This document shows positions 36,295 to 45,799 of a DNA stretch of 64,000 bases, piece by piece (within the stretch, counting starts at the first letter, position 1; each line of letters begins with the position of its first letter). Both the position numbers and the translations under genes were made by a program. The stretch spans positions 542,001 to 606,000 of the forward strand of contig NZ_KB911255.1 in the NCBI RefSeq assembly GCF_000383415.1. Reading direction: 5' to 3'. The notes under the pieces are model-generated. The model searched no databases and was not told the DNA's origin. It saw only the letters and a list, made by a program, of their open reading frames with translations. The DNA comes from Hyphomicrobium zavarzinii ATCC 27496 (GTDB taxonomy: Bacteria; Pseudomonadota; Alphaproteobacteria; Rhizobiales; Hyphomicrobiaceae).

Positions 36295-36759
36295 ATGAGA
36301 CCGTTCCTCACCCTTCTGATCTTTCTCGCGTTGGTGGCAGCTGCGGCGCTCACCGGCATGACCTACCTTCCGGGCGCCTGGTACGAAGCGCTGGTGAAAC
36401 CGGACTGGACGCCGCCGAACTGGCTGTTCCCGCCGGTGTGGACGGTGCTCTACATCATGATCGCCGTGGCCGGGTGGCTGGTGTTCGAGAAGGAAGGCTT
36501 TCGGCAGGCGCTGATCGTCTGGGTGATCTCGCTCCAGATCAACGCGGCCTGGTCGGTGCTGATGTTCAAGGAGCACCAGATCGCGCTCGCGGCCGCCAAT
36601 ATCGTGGCGCTCCTGGTCTCCATCGTCATCTTCATCTCGCTGACGTGGAAGACGAACCGGCTCGCGAGCCTTTTGTTCGTGCCCTATCTCGTGTGGGTGA
36701 GCTACGCGACCGCGCTCAATATCGCCATCTGGCAGCTCAATCCCGGTCAGCCCGCCTAA
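36295..36759 (+). CDS. tspO: TspO/MBR-family protein
   Basis: 154 residues, five predicted membrane helices. The family signature is clear: LPGAWYEALVKPDWTPPNWLFPPVWTVLYIMIAVA (about 25-59), and the later WKTNRLASLLFVPYLVWVSYATALNIAIWQLN. TspO proteins bind tetrapyrroles and regulate photosynthesis or stress genes in alphaproteobacteria. It begins 6 bases after the fusion gene and ends 6 bases before the convergent transferase-like gene. Confidence 0.92.
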   Translation: MRPFLTLLIFLALVAAAALTGMTYLPGAWYEALVKPDWTPPNWLFPPVWTVLYIMIAVAGWLVFEKEGFRQALIVWVISLQINAAWSVLMFKEHQIALAAANIVALLVSIVIFISLTWKTNRLASLLFVPYLVWVSYATALNIAIWQLNPGQPA

Positions 36760-36765
36760 GACTAG

Positions 36766-37698
36766 CTACGCCGCGCGGGAAGCTTCCGCCGTTGCAGTCT
36801 CGTGCACGGACGTCTTGCCGGGCGTGCCGGCAATGGCCGGCCGCTTGTTCGCGGAGACCCATTGCGCTACGGTCGCGAGGTCGGCTTCCGCCACCCAGCG
36901 GCCCTGGCGGCCGCCCGTGTGGGCGTGCTTGGCGAGGATCGCTTCATAGTCCGCGCGCGAGATCTCGCGATATCCCATGGCGTCCTGCATGGGTGTGTAG
37001 TCGCGGCCATCGCAGAGCACGTAGCCCCACTTGGCAAGATGGTAGTAGAGCGCCGAGCTTACCATCTTCGAGACGTCGCGCTCGCGGCTGAACAGGGAGT
37101 CGGAGAGGAACACGCGGCCGATCGATATGCCGAAGCCGCCGCCGACGAGCTTGCCGTCCGCATTCCAGATCTCGAACGAATGAGCGTAGCCAAGCCGGTG
37201 CAGGTCCCGGTAGAGGCGCTGCATCAGCGGCGTAATCCAGGTCAGCGTGTGCCAATTGTAAGCGCGGGGCGCTGCGCACTCGCGCACCACCGTTTCGAAA
37301 GCGGTGTCGAAGCTGACGCGATAGGCGTTCTTCTTCATCTCGCGCAGGCAGCGCTTCTCAAGCTTGTGCTCGTTGAAGACCAGCGCCATGCGCTTCTCGC
37401 GTGTCCACCATTTGAGGGGACCGCAATGCGCCCAGGCAAAGAAGCCTTTGCGGGCGGCTTCGATCATGGTGAGGGCAGAGATGTCGCGGCAGATGCCTGC
37501 GAAGGTGTCGGGCCGTGACGCCGTGCGGGAGGCATCCGGCACCACAGTGCCGCCGCGCGCGATGTCGAGGGCCGAATGCCAGATCAGCGACGGCAGGTCT
37601 CCGATGCGTCCGGGACGAGCGGCATAGGCGAGCCCCAGAATCCAGCGGTGGATCCATTTGCTCCAGGTCTCGCGCGGCGTGGTGTCTTCGGCGTTCAT
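36766..37698 (-). CDS. Aat-like aminoacyl-tRNA-protein transferase paralogue A
   Basis: 310 residues. The L/F-transferase core spans about 75-255 ([59 protein letters not shown]). Aligned with Aat of E. coli, Glu156 is Asp200 (SDSLFSR), Asp186 is Asp230 and Gln188 is Arg232 (CDGR), so the catalytic Gln is lost. An N-terminal extension of about 65 residues, with RGGT and SRPDTFAG, is absent from Aat and is shared with the next gene. A different acceptor or donor is likely. It is on the same strand as paralogue B, 167 bases downstream of it. Confidence 0.82.
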   Translation of the reverse strand: MNAEDTTPRETWSKWIHRWILGLAYAARPGRIGDLPSLIWHSALDIARGGTVVPDASRTASRPDTFAGICRDISALTMIEAARKGFFAWAHCGPLKWWTREKRMALVFNEHKLEKRCLREMKKNAYRVSFDTAFETVVRECAAPRAYNWHTLTWITPLMQRLYRDLHRLGYAHSFEIWNADGKLVGGGFGISIGRVFLSDSLFSRERDVSKMVSSALYYHLAKWGYVLCDGRDYTPMQDAMGYREISRADYEAILAKHAHTGGRQGRWVAEADLATVAQWVSANKRPAIAGTPGKTSVHETATAEASRAA

Positions 37699-37865
37699 GT
37701 GTGGTTTTCGTTTCTGCCGGTTCGGTCCGTATACTACTGGGACAATCCCTAAGTAGTTACGTTTCCTCGCAAGAGAGAGGCCGTGTGCGGGCTCGCGTTC
37801 GGCGTTCGCTCTTTTTTGGTTAGCAAGAGGTGAATGCGCGTCGGCAGCGGGATGGCAGACGCCTG

Positions 37866-38726
37866 CTACGTGGCCTTGTCGAACATTTCGACGGCTTCTG
37901 CGGGAGAGAACTCGGCGATCCAGCGCCCGGGGAGGCTGGTGCCGGTCGCGTGCTCCCGCATGAGGGCTTCGTACTCGGCGCGCGGGATTTCGCGGTAACC
38001 CGTCTTGCTCAGAACGGGCGTCGTGTCGCGAGCGTCCACGAAGGCGAAGCCCCAGTGTTTCAAGTGCGCGTAGAGCACCACGCTGCCGAGCTTGGAGGTA
38101 TCCGGCTCGCGGCTGAACATGGATTCTCCGACGAAGACGCGTCCGGCCACGGTGCCGAAACCGCCGGCGACGAGCTCACCGTCGGCGTTCCAGACCTCGT
38201 AGGAGTGCGTGTGGCCTTTGCGGTGGAGCTCAGCGAAGAATGCCCTGTACCGCGGCGTGAGCCAGGTGAGGGCGTGCCAATTGTAGGCGCGGGGGGCTGC
38301 GCACTTGGCCAGCACCTCCTCGAATGCCGTATCGAACGTCACCCGGTATTTGCCTGTCCTCATGAGCCGCTTCAGGCGCCGGGAGATGTGCAGCTCGGGA
38401 AAGAACAGGATGGAGCGCTTCTCGCGGGTCCACCACTTGAGGGGACCGCAATGGGCCCAGGGGAAAAAGCCCAGGCGGGCCGCGGCCACATAGGTCTCGG
38501 CCGTCAGGCCACGAACGACGCCGCCGAATGTGTCAGGGCGGGACCGCGTCCGATTTTGATCTGGAATCTCCGTGCCGCCGCGTAACAGGTCGAGTGCCGT
38601 CCAGGCCAGAAGGTGGGGGACGCTCGCCACGCGGTGCGGCTGCAACGCATAGGCGACTCCGAGTGCCCATCTCTTGGCGGCCTCGAAGGGCGTCTCGCGC
38701 AGGGGCAGGCCCGCGGGCTCGGTCAT
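37866..38726 (-). CDS. Aat-like aminoacyl-tRNA-protein transferase paralogue B
   Basis: 286 residues, clearly homologous to paralogue A along its whole length including the N-terminal extension ([16 protein letters not shown]). The active-site Glu is kept (GESMFSR, Glu201), Asp186 corresponds to Asp231, and Gln188 is again Arg (VDARD, Arg233). The start at 38726 aligns the two N termini; two upstream ATGs (38747, 38793) keep the frame. It is located 5' of paralogue A and divergent from guaA. The normal aat gene is at 58638, so these are specialised relatives. Confidence 0.82.
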   Translation of the reverse strand: MTEPAGLPLRETPFEAAKRWALGVAYALQPHRVASVPHLLAWTALDLLRGGTEIPDQNRTRSRPDTFGGVVRGLTAETYVAAARLGFFPWAHCGPLKWWTREKRSILFFPELHISRRLKRLMRTGKYRVTFDTAFEEVLAKCAAPRAYNWHALTWLTPRYRAFFAELHRKGHTHSYEVWNADGELVAGGFGTVAGRVFVGESMFSREPDTSKLGSVVLYAHLKHWGFAFVDARDTTPVLSKTGYREIPRAEYEALMREHATGTSLPGRWIAEFSPAEAVEMFDKAT

Positions 38727-39027
38727 TTCCTTGTCTCTGGCGCCCATTCCCTCGAGGGGGCGGGGCGCGAAGAGGGCTCGGCGAGGGGCGAACATGGCAG
38801 GGACTATGCCTCTCAGAAATGAACGAATAACCCCATGGATCGCAAGAGTTGGGCCAGTTAGCCGGTTTCGCGGCTCCCGCAAGGCGCTGTTTGGGGTGCT
38901 TCAGGCGGGGGAGGGGCGCGTTTCCGGTGCCGGCGGTGGAGTGCGGCTTTGCTTCACCCGCCGCTGTCTTGACGCTCGGGCGGCGGGGTGGTCTACCCGG
39001 ACTTTCTCAGGGAGCGACCCAACCTCC
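38727..39027. other. Intergenic region upstream of guaA
   Basis: Divergent promoter region between paralogue B and guaA. The guaA reading frame stays open through it but lacks homology there. No clear promoter or regulatory motif was seen. Confidence 0.4.
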
Positions 39028-40614
39028 ATGTCCGCCACCGTCCTCATCATCGACTTCGGCAGCCAAGTCACGCAGCTCATTGCGCGGCGTGTTCGCGAGG
39101 CCGGCGTCTATTGCGAGATCCATCCCTTCCAGAATGCCGAAGCGGCGTTCGCCAAGCTCAAACCGCAGGCCGTCATTCTTTCCGGCGGGCCTTCCTCGGT
39201 CCCGGAAGAGGGCAGCCCCCGGGCGCCCGACGCCGTGTTCAAGGCCGGGATCCCGGTTTTCGGCATCTGCTACGGCCAGCAGACCATGGCGGAGCAACTC
39301 GGCGGCAAGGTGGAAAGCGGGCATCATCGCGAGTTCGGCCGGGCCGTTCTTTCGGTCGATGCAGAGAGCCCCTTGTTCGAGGGAGTGTGGGAGAAGGGCG
39401 ACCGGCATCAGGTGTGGATGAGCCACGGCGATCGCGTGACCCGGCTGCCCGAGGGGTTTCGCGTCATCGCGACGAGTGAGAACGCTCCGTTCGCGGCGGT
39501 CGCCGACGAGGCGCGGCGCTTCTATGCCGTGCAATTCCATCCCGAGGTCGTTCACACGCCGGATGGCGAGAAGCTGATCTCGAACTTCGTGCATCGGATC
39601 GCGGGCCTCAAGCCCGACTGGACGATGGCCGCTTACCGGCGCGAGATGATCGAGCGTATCCGCAAGCAGGTGGGCAAGGGGCGCGTGATCTGCGGCCTTT
39701 CCGGCGGCGTCGACAGTGCGGTGGCCGCGGTTCTGATCCACGAGGCAATCGGCGATCAGCTCACGTGCGTGTTCGTGGATCATGGCCTCATGCGCCTCGG
39801 AGAGGCCGAGCAGGTGGTCGGCCTGTTCCGCGATCACTTCAATATTCCGCTCGTGCATGTGGACGCCTCGAAGCAGTTCCTGGATGCGCTCGCGGGCGTT
39901 TCCGATCCCGAAACCAAGCGCAAGACCATCGGCAAGCACTTCATCGAGGTGTTCGAAGCGGAAGCGCGCAAGATCGGCGACGGCTCCTCTTCTGGCGCTT
40001 CGCGTGCCGATACAGCGCCCGCGCAGTTCCTCGCGCAAGGCACGCTCTATCCGGATGTGATCGAAAGCGTGTCGTTCAGCGGCGGGCCGTCGGTCACGAT
40101 CAAGTCGCATCACAATGTGGGCGGCCTGCCCGAGCGCATGAACATGAAGCTCGTGGAGCCGCTGCGCGAGCTGTTCAAGGACGAGGTGCGCGCGCTCGGG
40201 CGCGAGCTCGGGCTGCCCGACGCGTTCGTCGGACGTCATCCGTTCCCGGGGCCGGGTCTCGCAATTCGTATTCCCGGTGAGATCACCGTCGAGAAGCTCG
40301 ACATTCTGCGCAAGGCCGATGCGATCTATCTCGACGAGATCCGCAAGGCGGGCCTGTACGATGCGATCTGGCAGGCCTTCGCCGTGCTGCTGCCGGTGCG
40401 GACCGTCGGCGTCATGGGAGACGGGCGCACATACGACCACGTTCTCGCGCTGCGCGCCGTCACCTCGGTGGACGGCATGACGGCCGACTTCTTCCCGTTC
40501 GACATGGGCTTCCTGGGGCGCGCCGCCACGCGCATCATCAACGAGGTGCGCGGCATCAACCGCGTGGTCTACGACGTGACGAGCAAGCCGCCGGGCACTA
40601 TCGAGTGGGAGTGA
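39028..40614 (+). CDS. guaA: GMP synthase (glutamine-hydrolysing)
   Basis: Converts XMP to GMP using ATP and glutamine. 528 residues: class I glutaminase domain ([20 protein letters not shown] start, nucleophile Cys in [15 protein letters not shown] His), then ATP-pyrophosphatase with SGGVDSAV, then the dimerisation domain. The ATG at 39028 gives the usual [14 protein letters not shown] terminus. The arsC-family gene starts 2 bases after the stop. Confidence 0.97.
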   Translation: MSATVLIIDFGSQVTQLIARRVREAGVYCEIHPFQNAEAAFAKLKPQAVILSGGPSSVPEEGSPRAPDAVFKAGIPVFGICYGQQTMAEQLGGKVESGHHREFGRAVLSVDAESPLFEGVWEKGDRHQVWMSHGDRVTRLPEGFRVIATSENAPFAAVADEARRFYAVQFHPEVVHTPDGEKLISNFVHRIAGLKPDWTMAAYRREMIERIRKQVGKGRVICGLSGGVDSAVAAVLIHEAIGDQLTCVFVDHGLMRLGEAEQVVGLFRDHFNIPLVHVDASKQFLDALAGVSDPETKRKTIGKHFIEVFEAEARKIGDGSSSGASRADTAPAQFLAQGTLYPDVIESVSFSGGPSVTIKSHHNVGGLPERMNMKLVEPLRELFKDEVRALGRELGLPDAFVGRHPFPGPGLAIRIPGEITVEKLDILRKADAIYLDEIRKAGLYDAIWQAFAVLLPVRTVGVMGDGRTYDHVLALRAVTSVDGMTADFFPFDMGFLGRAATRIINEVRGINRVVYDVTSKPPGTIEWE

Positions 40615-40616
40615 AG

Positions 40617-40982
40617 ATGGCCAAGACGCAATCGGTCACGATTTACGGTATTCCCAATTGCGACACGATGAAGAAAGCCCGGTCCTGGCTCGAGGCGCAG
40701 GGCATCGAGGCCGTCTTTCACGATTACAAGAAGTCCGGCATCGACAAGGCGCGGCTGGAGCGCTGGTGCAAGGAGGCCGGCTGGGAAACCGTGCTCAATC
40801 GCGCGGGGACCACGTTCCGGAAGCTGCCGGATGCCGAAAAGCAGGGGCTCGATCAGAAGAAGGCGATTGCCCTGATGCTCGCCCAGCCGTCGCTGATCAA
40901 GCGACCGGTGCTTGAGGTCGGGGCCAAGACGCTTATTGTCGGCTTCAAGCCCGACGTCTACGAGGCCGCCTTCGCCCACTGA
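40617..40982 (+). CDS. ArsC-family reductase (Spx/YffB-like)
   Basis: 121-residue thioredoxin-fold protein. The single Cys near the N terminus is in YGIPNCDTMKKARSWLE, as in YffB; the R of the ArsC motif and the later LLKRPVLE-like segment (SLIKRPVLEVG) fit this family. True arsenate reduction is unlikely for this branch and the natural partner is unknown. A GTG in frame 12 bases earlier is possible. It forms an operon with guaA. Confidence 0.85.
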   Translation: MAKTQSVTIYGIPNCDTMKKARSWLEAQGIEAVFHDYKKSGIDKARLERWCKEAGWETVLNRAGTTFRKLPDAEKQGLDQKKAIALMLAQPSLIKRPVLEVGAKTLIVGFKPDVYEAAFAH

Positions 40983-41022
40983 GCGCGGAGGCCGGGCATC
41001 CACCAGACCCGAAAAAACAAAA

Positions 41023-41053
41023 GACGGGACAGGTGTGCGGGGCCTGTCCCGTC
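41023..41053. terminator. Perfect 11-bp inverted repeat, possible terminator
   Basis: GACGGGACAGG at 41023-41033 pairs with CCTGTCCCGTC at 41043-41053 around a 9-base loop. It lies 41 bases after the arsC-family gene. There is no U-run on the plus strand; the A-run on the left would give a U-run on the minus strand. A termination role is inferred. Confidence 0.5.
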
Positions 41054-41296
41054 CATTGACGTGCTCATCGCGACACTCGGCTTTGATGAGACGCGGTATG
41101 CGGCTCGATTGCCAACGCGGGGACATAGGCATTCGGGTCGCACTTAGGGAAGAACGGACGACAAGGAACTTTATTCTGCGGGAGAGGGTGGGCCGCGCGA
41201 ATTTTTGCGTGATCCGCTCCGGCGGGTTCGTTGAATGCTGTTTCTATTCAATTAGTTGACATATGAAGACGCGGTTCTTTCTAAACGGCATTCAAC

Positions 41297-41329
41297 AAAA
41301 AGGCCCCCCAGCGGGGGGACTGGGGGGCC
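41297..41329 (-). terminator. Rho-independent terminator, likely prfB
   Basis: GGCCCCCC (41302-41309) pairs with GGGGGGCC (41322-41329), followed on the minus strand by five U residues from the A-run 41297-41301. It lies about 250 bases after the prfB stop on the same strand. Confidence 0.7.
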
Positions 41330-41520
41330 GATCGTGGGGTGAACACTGCCCAGCGTGGTCGGGGGAACCCGTGGCAGTGTTCTATCTCGCCAGGGCGCGG
41401 GGGGTGGCTGCTCTGGCGGATCTGGGAGACCAACAGCGGGGAGGGCGCTTTGGTTCCCACGAGTCGCACCATAAAGATTTGTGAGGTGGCCGCTGTTCCC
41501 TGGGGGACAGGGCAAGGGGA

Positions 41521-41582
41521 AGCGGCGGGCAGGCAGCGACCTCAGCGAACGCCGCTGCCGGTTGCCTGCTGCCCGCTGCTGA
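41521..41582. repeat. G/C-rich dispersed repeat, copy 1
   Basis: Blocks such as GGCAGGCAGCG and CTGCCGGTTGCCTGCTGCC just before the prfB stop form an imperfect palindrome. The same vocabulary recurs at 57103-57183, so this may be a short repeat family of the genome. Confidence 0.5.
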
Positions 41583-42714
41583 CTAATCGAGGTCGGCAAT
41601 CTCGGCGGCGGTGCCGCCCTTCATGCGCTGGGCCAAGGTCGCCTCAATGAACGGGTCAAGATCGCCGTCCAGCACTGCGTCCGGGTTCGAGCTCTGCTCT
41701 CCAGTGCGCAGGTCCTTCACGAGCTGGTAGGGCTGCAACACGTAGGAGCGGATCTGGTGGCCCCAGCCGATATCGGTCTTGGCCGCCTGGTCGGCGGAGG
41801 CCTGCTCCTCGCGCTTCTTCAGTTCGAGCTCGTAGAGGCGCGCCTTCAGACGCTTGAAGGCGATGTCCTTGTTCTGGTGCTGGGAGCGCTGCTCCTGCGC
41901 GAAGATGACGATACCGGTCGGCTTGTGCACGAGGCGCACGGCGGATTCGGTACGGTTCACGTGCTGTCCGCCTGCGCCGCTCGACCGGGCAAAGCTCACG
42001 TCCACGTCGGCCGGATTGATCTCGATGTCGATCGAGTCGTCGATCACCGGGTAGACCGTCACGGAGGCGAAGCTCGTGTGGCGGCGTGCGTTGGAATCGA
42101 ACGGCGAGATGCGCACGAGGCGGTGCACACCGGCCTCCGTCTTCAGCCAGCCGTAGGCGTTCTCGCCCTCGATCTCGAGCGTCGCGGATTTGAGACCGGC
42201 TTCTTCGCCCGGGCTCTCGTCGATCAGCTTGACCTTGAAGCCGCGCCGTTCCGCCCACCGTATGTACATGCGGGTCAGCATGGAGGCCCAATCCTGGCTT
42301 TCCGTGCCGCCGGCGCCTGCATGGACTTCGACGTAGGTGTCCATGCCGTCGGCCTCGCCCGAGAGCATGGCCTCGACGCTCTTGCGCTGAACCTCCTCGT
42401 CGAGACGCTTCAGCGCGCCTTCACCTTCGGTGACGGTGGCCTCGTCCTCCTCGGCCTCGCCGAGCTCGATCAGCGTGAGATTGTCCTCGAACTCGCGCTC
42501 GATACGGCGGAAGTCCGTGAGGGAGCGTTCGAGCTGCTGACGCTGGCGCATGACCTTCTGGGCCTGCGCAGGGTCATTCCAGAGCGCGGGATCTTCCGCG
42601 CGCCGGTTGAGATCGGCTAGACGAGCCTCTGCCTGTTCCGGGTCAAAGAGACCTCCTCAAGAGGACGAGCGCCTCTTCGATAGAAGTCACGACTTTTTGC
42701 GCTTCAGCGCGCAT
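41583..42714 (-). CDS. prfB: Peptide chain release factor 2, programmed +1 frameshift
   Basis: Release factor for UAA and UGA. The 376-residue product needs a +1 shift: the first 23 codons (from ATG 42714, MRAEAQKV...) end at CTT TGA C (42642-42648), preceded by an AGGAGG internal Shine-Dalgarno-like site (42652-42657). Translation then continues DPEQAEARL. The GGQ motif is in [24 protein letters not shown]. The canonical UGA shift lets RF2 autoregulate its synthesis. It follows mrcA on the same strand, 139 bases after that gene. Confidence 0.96.
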
Positions 42715-42853
42715 AGCTGCCTCCCAACAGACAGTGATATAGGGGGTTATGGCGAGAGATATAGTGGCGGCGCGGGTGGATGTAAACGCGTCGTCGGGCT
42801 GCACGTAATCCTACGGTGGATCAACTAAAGCGCACCGTAAGCGGGAGAAATTC

Positions 42854-45415
42854 TCACCACATGCCCCCGCGTCCGCCGCCGTAACCTGGTTGGGCCGAAG
42901 GAGTTGCCTGCCAGGCGCCGCCGTCCTGGGGCTGTCCGCTCGCCGAGCTCTGTGCGTAAGGATCGGAGAAGCCGATGACGGAGTAGGCGTCGTCCGGCTC
43001 CTCGTTGGGCTTGAAGGCTTCCATGATGGCGGTCGTGTCATCCGGAGAGGCGCGCAGGCCGGTCTTCAGGTTGACGCGCACGAGCTTGATGCCGGGCGGG
43101 ATACGGAAGGGCACGGCGGGCTGATCCGCCAGCGCGGCCTTCATGAAGTTGCCGAAGATCGGCGCGGTCACGTGGCCGCCGGTGTTGCCCTTGCCCATCG
43201 GACGCGGCGTGTCGAAGCCGACGAAGACGCCAACCACGAGATCCGGCGTGTAGCCGACGAACCAGGCGTCCTTCTCCTCGTTGGTCGTGCCGGTCTTGCC
43301 CGCGAGGGGGCGGTTCAAGGCCTTGAGCGAGGTGGCGGTGCCGCGCTGGATGACGCCTTCCATGATCGAGGTCATCTGATAGGCGGTGTGCGGGTCGACG
43401 ATCTGCTTGCGGTCGTCCGGGATGTCCGGCTCGGGCTGGTTGGCCCAATGATCGGCGGCGCAGTCGATGCACTGACGTGCGTCGTGGCGCCAGACGGACT
43501 TACCCCAGCGATCCTGGATGCGGTCGATCAGCGTGGGGCGCACGGTCTTGCCGCCGTTGGCGATCATGCAATAGGCGGTCGCCATGCGCAGCAGCGTCGT
43601 CTCGCCTGCGCCGAGCGACATGGAGAGCACCGGAAGCAGGTCGTCGTAGATGCCGAAGCGCTTGGCATATTCGGTGATGATCGGCATGCCCATGTCCTGG
43701 GCGAGGCGGACCGTCATCTGGTTGCGCGATTTCTCGATGCCGACGCGCAGCGTGGTCGGGCCGCCCGACTGCTCCTTCTCGTAGTTGTTCGGACGCCAGA
43801 TGTCCTGGCCAGGGCCCTGTTCGATCTCGATCGGCGCGTCGAGCACGATGGAGGTGGGCTTGTAACCATTGTCGATGGCGGCTGCGTAGACGAACGGCTT
43901 GAAGGACGAACCTGGCTGGCGCTTCGCCTGCAGGGCGCGGTCGAACTGGCTCATGGCGAAGGAGAAGCCGCCGACGACGGCGAGCACGCGGCCGGTGTGC
44001 GGATCCATGGCAATAAGGCCGCCGCTGATCTCGGGGATCTGCATGAGCGACCAGACGCCCGCGAGGTTCTTCTCGTCCTTGGGCGATACGTAGATCACGT
44101 CGCCGGGCGAGAGGATGTCGGAGATCTGCTTCGCTTCCGTGCGCTTGCCCGGAACCTTCGCCCACTTGATCTCGTCGAGCGTGATCTCGACGGCGTGGCG
44201 CTCGTCTGTGAGAGAGCCGTCCTGCTTGCGCGCCGGCTTGAGGCCGACGACGGCTTTCGTCTTCTCCATGGAGAGGACGACGCCGAGCCGCCAGGGGGCG
44301 ATGTCGGAGGGGCTGTCGGTGGCGCCGAGGGGCACGCCCCAGTCGCCCGCAATGTCGATTTTGCTCACCGGACCGCGCCAGCCCTGCTTGCGGTCGTAGG
44401 CGACGAGGCCGTCGATCAGGGCCTTGCGGCCGATCTGCTGGAGACGCGGATCGAGGGTGGTGCGGACGGAGAGGCCGCCGGCGTAGAGCTTTGCCTCGCC
44501 ATAGGCTGACATCAGCGAGCGGCGCACTTCCTCGGCGAAGTATTCAGCGGCAAAGATGTGCGCGCCGCCCGGGCGGATGTTCACGGTGAGCGGCTTGGCC
44601 TTGGCTTCGGTCGCTTCCTCTTCGGTGATGTAACCGTTCTCGGCCATCTGGCCGATGATCCAGTTGCGGCGCTCGGTGGCTTTCACCTTCTGGCGGAACG
44701 GATGGTAGTTGTTGGGGGCCTTCGGGAGCGCCGCGAGGTAGGCGACCTCCTCGATGGTGAGGTCCTTCAGCTCCTTGTTGAAGTAGGCGAGGCCTGCCGC
44801 TGCCACGCCATAGGCGCCGATGCCCAGATAGATCTCGTTCAGGTACAGCTCGAGGATCTTGTCCTTCGAGTAGGCGCGCTCGATGCGGATTGCGAGAATG
44901 GCTTCCTTGATCTTGCGATCGATGGTGCGGTCGCTGGTGAGAAGGAAGTTCTTGGCGACCTGCTGGGTGATCGTGGACGCGCCTTCCGTCCGGCGGTCGC
45001 CGCCGCGGGCCTTGGTTTCGATGAACTTGAAGACGGCGCGCGCAATGCCCTGCACGTCGAGGCCGCCGTGCTCATAGAAACGGCGATCCTCCGCCGAGAG
45101 GAAAGCTGCGATCACGCGCTTCGGAATGGTGTTGATCGGCACGAAAATGCGCCGCTCGCGCGCGTACTCCGCGATCAGCGAGCCGTCATGGGCGTGGATG
45201 CGCGTCATGACCGGAGGCTCGTACTTGGCGAGGCTTTCGTAGTCCGGGAGATCCTTAGAGACCTGCCACAGCACGTAGCCCGCACCTGCCGAGCCGACCA
45301 GGAAGAGCACGACGAACGCCGCGAAGCTCCAGCCGAGGAAGCTCAAGAGAAAGCTCTTGCGCCGCCTGGTCCGTCTGCGGGGCTCTTGCTGAGGTGGAAG
45401 GGTAGGGGCTCGCAT
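42854..45415 (-). CDS. mrcA: Penicillin-binding protein 1A, bifunctional
   Basis: 853 residues. A cytoplasmic basic start, one membrane helix (about 23-47), GT51 transglycosylase with EDRRFYEHGG and RTEGASTITQQVAKN, an OB-like middle, and transpeptidase with SSFK (in RQPGSSFKPFVYAAA), SRN, and KTGTTNEEKDAWFVG. It polymerises glycan and crosslinks peptides in the periplasm. The C-terminal 60 residues are Gly/Pro-rich. It is part of amiC-mrcA-prfB, a conserved order in Rhizobiales-type genomes. Confidence 0.96.
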   Translation of the reverse strand: MRAPTLPPQQEPRRRTRRRKSFLLSFLGWSFAAFVVLFLVGSAGAGYVLWQVSKDLPDYESLAKYEPPVMTRIHAHDGSLIAEYARERRIFVPINTIPKRVIAAFLSAEDRRFYEHGGLDVQGIARAVFKFIETKARGGDRRTEGASTITQQVAKNFLLTSDRTIDRKIKEAILAIRIERAYSKDKILELYLNEIYLGIGAYGVAAAGLAYFNKELKDLTIEEVAYLAALPKAPNNYHPFRQKVKATERRNWIIGQMAENGYITEEEATEAKAKPLTVNIRPGGAHIFAAEYFAEEVRRSLMSAYGEAKLYAGGLSVRTTLDPRLQQIGRKALIDGLVAYDRKQGWRGPVSKIDIAGDWGVPLGATDSPSDIAPWRLGVVLSMEKTKAVVGLKPARKQDGSLTDERHAVEITLDEIKWAKVPGKRTEAKQISDILSPGDVIYVSPKDEKNLAGVWSLMQIPEISGGLIAMDPHTGRVLAVVGGFSFAMSQFDRALQAKRQPGSSFKPFVYAAAIDNGYKPTSIVLDAPIEIEQGPGQDIWRPNNYEKEQSGGPTTLRVGIEKSRNQMTVRLAQDMGMPIITEYAKRFGIYDDLLPVLSMSLGAGETTLLRMATAYCMIANGGKTVRPTLIDRIQDRWGKSVWRHDARQCIDCAADHWANQPEPDIPDDRKQIVDPHTAYQMTSIMEGVIQRGTATSLKALNRPLAGKTGTTNEEKDAWFVGYTPDLVVGVFVGFDTPRPMGKGNTGGHVTAPIFGNFMKAALADQPAVPFRIPPGIKLVRVNLKTGLRASPDDTTAIMEAFKPNEEPDDAYSVIGFSDPYAQSSASGQPQDGGAWQATPSAQPGYGGGRGGMW

Positions 45416-45799
45416 TCAGCCTGGGTCCGCTCGACCAATAAGGTGTTCTGGGAACTCGCAAGTGCGTGCCCGATCCCAACATGGCAGATCGGAATACGCC
45501 CGAGACATTTGTGTTTGCCGCATTTCCTTCGACAAGCCTGTCACAACTGAGCCGGAAATGCCGTGGTTGCCCTTGCTATTGCACTGCAGCAACCCTTGGA
45601 TCAAGCCGAAACATTAACATGGATTGTGGCATCACGTCGTCCATAAACCCTGCCCATCCTAAACCGATCTTTGCTGATGCCACTCCAAGCGGTTAGGCAT
45701 TGAAAAAGTGCCGAAGTTTAGGCGCGAAGCAGTTGGCGAAGGTTTAATCCGCAGATATGCGCGCCGCGCTGCACGACACTTGGCCGCGGCGGGGCATGT
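45416..45799. other. Intergenic region amiC/mrcA
   Basis: 384 bases with no convincing gene, terminator or repeat. Confidence 0.5.

Larger units (their letters stand above)
40983..41582. other. Intergenic region guaA/prfB with hairpins
   Basis: No gene is supported. It holds a perfect GACGGGACAGG inverted repeat (41023-41033 / 41043-41053), a hairpin read as the prfB terminator (41297-41329), and a G/C-rich repeat copy (41521-41582). Confidence 0.55.

Noticed and set aside
38727-39027. N-terminal extension of guaA (frame open from 38674)
   Set aside because: The extra residues are not GuaA-like, and the ATG at 39028 gives the normal N terminus.
39007-40440. Long open frame antisense to guaA
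   Set aside because: Same explanation: shadow of a strong coding gene, no motif.
41252-41599. 115-codon frame beside the prfB end
   Set aside because: Made of a terminator hairpin and a G/C-rich repeat, Pro/Arg-rich and without a family; judged spurious.
42890-44509. Long open frame antisense to mrcA
   Set aside because: Composition artefact of the PBP1A gene; no family features.
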